From contig OZ038400.1 in assembly GCA_964036045.1 (NCBI GenBank), positions 14,133,079-14,197,078 of the forward strand: a DNA stretch of 64,000 nucleotides, given 5' to 3'. The position numbers were made by a program, and so were the translations under genes. Positions within the stretch are counted from its first letter, which is position 1; the number at the start of each line of letters is the position of its first letter. Shown here piece after piece: positions 62,401 to 64,000 of this stretch. Origin of the DNA: Eutreptiella sp. 'Long Island Sound 2002'. Lineage: Eukaryota; Euglenozoa; Euglenophyceae; Eutreptiales; Eutreptiaceae. The notes under the pieces were generated by a model. It was not told the origin of the DNA, made no database searches, and saw nothing but the letters and a program-made list of their open reading frames with translations.

Positions 62401-63324
62401 GGGCTGGGGCAGGGGCAGGGGCAGGGGCAGGGGCAGGGGCAGGGGCAGAGGCAGAGGCATGGGCAGGGGTAGGGGCTGGGGCAGGGGCAGTGGCGGGGGC
62501 AGGGGCAGGGGCAGGGGCAGGGGCAGTGGGAGGGGCAAGGGCAGTGGCGTGGGCAGGGGCCGGAGCAGGGGCAGGGTCAGGGGCAGTGTCAGGGGCAGGG
62601 GCAGGGGCATGGGCAGTGGCAGAGGCTGGTGCTAGGGCACGGGCTGGGGCAGGGGCAGGAGCAGTGGCACGGGCAGTGACAGGGGTAGTGGCAGAGGCAG
62701 TGGCCGGAGCAGGGGCAGTGGCAGGGCCAGGGGCAGGGGCAGGGGCAGGGGTAGGGGCTGGGGCAGGTGCAGGGGCAAGGGCAGTAGCAGGGGCAGAGGC
62801 TGGTGCAAGGGCAGGGTCAGGGGCAGGGGCATGAGCAGTGGCAGGGGCAGTGACAGGGGCAGTGGCAGCGGCAGTGGCAGGGGCGGGGACAGGGGCAGTG
62901 GCAGTAGCAGTAGCAGTGGCAGGGGCAGTGGCAGGGGCAGTGGCAGTAGCAGGGGCAGTGGCAGGGGCAGAGGCAGGGGCAGGGGGGGCAGGGGCAGGGG
63001 CAGGGGCAGTAGCAGAGGCAGGGGCAGGGGCAGGGGCCGGGGCAGGGGCAGTGGCAGGAGCAGGGGCATTGGGAGGTGCAGGGGCAGTGGCAGGGGCAGG
63101 GGCAGGGGCAGGGGCAGGGGCACGGGCAGGGGCAGTGGCAGTGGCAGGGGCACGGGCAGTGGCAGGAGCAGCGGCAGTGGCAGGGGCAGGGGCAGGGGCA
63201 CAGGCAGGGGCGGGGGGCGCAGGGGCAGGGGCAGGGGCAGTGGCAGGGGCAGGGGCAGGGGCAGGGGCAGGGGAAGTGGCAGGGGCAGGGGCCGGGGCAG
63301 GGGCAGGGGCAGTGGCAGTGGCAG
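53471..63324. repeat. Long GGGGCA hexamer array
   Basis: About 9.85 kb of GGGGCA-type hexamers, G-rich on plus. The first 1.3 kb is collinear with 34,741-36,180 without the SINE. Higher-order repeats include a 994-bp block (GTGGGTGGTGCAGG at about 56,606 and 57,600, and again at about 60,228) and a block with GGGACTGAATCAGGGGCACG at about 59,765 and 61,271 (offset 1,506 bp), with a related GGGACTGTTACAGG near 62,361. Stop-free frames on the minus strand (Pro-Leu and Ala-Pro) and plus strand (Gly-Ala, Gly-Arg, Gly-Gln) follow from the repeat. Confidence 0.95.
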
Positions 63325-63393
63325 GGTAAAGGTAAAGGTAAAGTGCTCGGGCGATCTCCGAACTCCAGCGTATCCGTGATCCCTACCTGTCCC
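63325..63393 (-). mobile_element. SINE/LINE 3' tail fragment with TTTACC hexamers
   Basis: These 69 bp match the 3' end of the SINE at 35,182 with about five substitutions (GATCGCCCGAGC for GAGCGCCTGAGC). They end in the same three TTTACC hexamers on the minus strand. Homology stops at 63,393. The fragment may be a 5'-truncated SINE or the 3' end of the partner LINE that donated its tail to the SINE. As at 35,182, the hexamers abut the GGGGCA array directly. Confidence 0.75.
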
Positions 63394-63425
63394 AAGGCAC
63401 AGCACGCTACATCATACTACGCTCA
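63394..63425. other. Spacer between the reading-frame stop and the retroelement tail
   Basis: Thirty-two bp of unique sequence. No polyadenylation signal is visible on the minus strand here. Confidence 0.5.
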
Positions 63426-64000
63426 TCAAAACAGCTGCAACTCCGGTACAGTGAATTCGCGGGATACGTAAAGAGCCACTGTATCATACAGGGCATAGAA
63501 GTCCCAGTGCGGAGCGTGCCCTCGCTCACACGGGCACACGACACAGGCGTTCCTGTACTTCGGTCCTGCTTCTGCCGCCTGGCACCGCCAGACATCACAG
63601 CACAGCACTTGCAACGTGTACTGGCCGCCCCGCCGCAGTGCCCGAGGTGGCACGCGCACAGACAGATCCGTTACCCAGGGCAGCGTGGCACCAGGCACTA
63701 CATGCCACCAGCTTCGTGGAGAGCACCTTCTCCCCCGTTTCCGGCAGTGTCCCGAAACCAGTGACAGGGAACACATGAGCAGGCAACAAGGCGTCCGCCT
63801 GTTCCTGCTGGGAAAGCTGGTCATAATGAAACATGGTAAAATAAGCGCCTGCACACCGGAAGGCCCAGCCCTGCCCCAGACAACAGCCTGTGACCAGAGA
63901 ACAGCACACTGGGCAGCACATCTCATCCTGTCCCTGCCAATTGACCACTGGTACCGCTGTGACGTGTGGGTTGTGTAGTAATATCCTGCTTGGCTCGCCG
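63426..64000 (-). pseudogene. Cysteine-rich protein fragment, frame-broken and open at the window edge
   Basis: On the minus strand a frame open from the window edge to 63,595 has non-repetitive, protein-like composition with clustered cysteines (DEMCCPVCCSLVTGCC) and aromatic residues (AYFTMFHYDQLSQQEQ). Towards 63,690 coding character moves to a second frame (63,926-63,426). That frame continues with CQAAEAGPKYRNACVVCPC and then HWDFYALYDTVALYVSREF before a TGA at 63,426-63,428. The shift suggests a 1-bp indel or, less likely, a short intron near GGTAAC (about 63,672). The several CC and CxxC pairs suggest metal binding. I do not recognise the family. The stop lies only 32 bp from the retroelement tail, so it could be the C-terminus of a LINE protein or an unrelated gene remnant. 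The N-terminus lies beyond the window. Confidence 0.45.

Noticed and set aside
34741-63324. C9orf72-type GGGGCC expansion
   Set aside because: The unit is GGGGCA with many variants, kilobases long, and lacks any recognisable gene context. Only the structural analogy is kept.
63426-64000. Large DNA virus origin of the cysteine-rich frame
   Set aside because: Cysteine clusters loosely recall some viral proteins, but no specific motif was recognised. It is left unassigned.

Overview
This window is almost entirely hierarchical tandem-repeat DNA from a eukaryote. I see no intact, confidently assignable protein-coding gene. The best clue to the organism is one complete tRNA-derived SINE (minus strand, 35,182-35,385) with a pol III A box and B box and a tail of TTTACC/ACCTTT hexamers. 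A tRNA head with an ACCTTT tail is the architecture of SINEs mobilised by RTE/Bov-B LINEs, best known as the Sauria SINEs of squamate reptiles. I therefore lean to an animal, possibly a vertebrate or reptile, but this is inference from architecture and not a database match.

Layout. (1) 1-33,543: a homogeneous satellite of 215-bp monomers, about 156 head-to-tail copies, with only two length-variant monomers and several layers of higher-order repeats (4-, 5-, 6-, 9-, 10- and 23-monomer blocks). (2) 33,544-36,190: an abrupt junction at a NotI-type site into a roughly 1-kb GC-rich module (copy A) followed by G-rich hexamer repeats (GGGGCA and variants) that contain the SINE. (3) 36,191-36,440: a short non-repetitive segment. 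(4) 36,441-40,590: a 23-bp CpG-rich minisatellite. (5) 40,591-51,195: a long GGGGCA array that includes six recent copies of a roughly 1.1-kb higher-order unit. (6) 51,196-52,195: a hairpin-forming minisatellite, then five copies of an 84-bp repeat. (7) 52,196-53,470: a second copy (B) of the 1-kb module. (8) 53,471-63,324: another GGGGCA array. (9) 63,325-64,000: a 69-bp copy of the SINE tail, then unique sequence with a broken cysteine-rich reading frame on the minus strand that runs off the window edge.

How the parts relate. Copies A and B, with their flanking hexamer arrays, form one large segmental duplication about 18.7 kb apart. Copy A carries the SINE and copy B shows the matching empty site. 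Both copies carry a minus-strand reading frame that runs into the Ala-Pro repeat encoded by the hexamer array. Each copy is disabled by a different lesion: a 1-bp frameshift in A and a nonsense change in B. The largest G-rich arrays start or end at GGTAAA SINE-tail hexamers. All of the roughly 22 kb of hexamer repeat has its G-rich strand on plus, giving extreme strand asymmetry and G-quadruplex potential. The many very long reading frames in 33.5-63.3 kb follow from repeats that lack stop codons and are not listed as genes.
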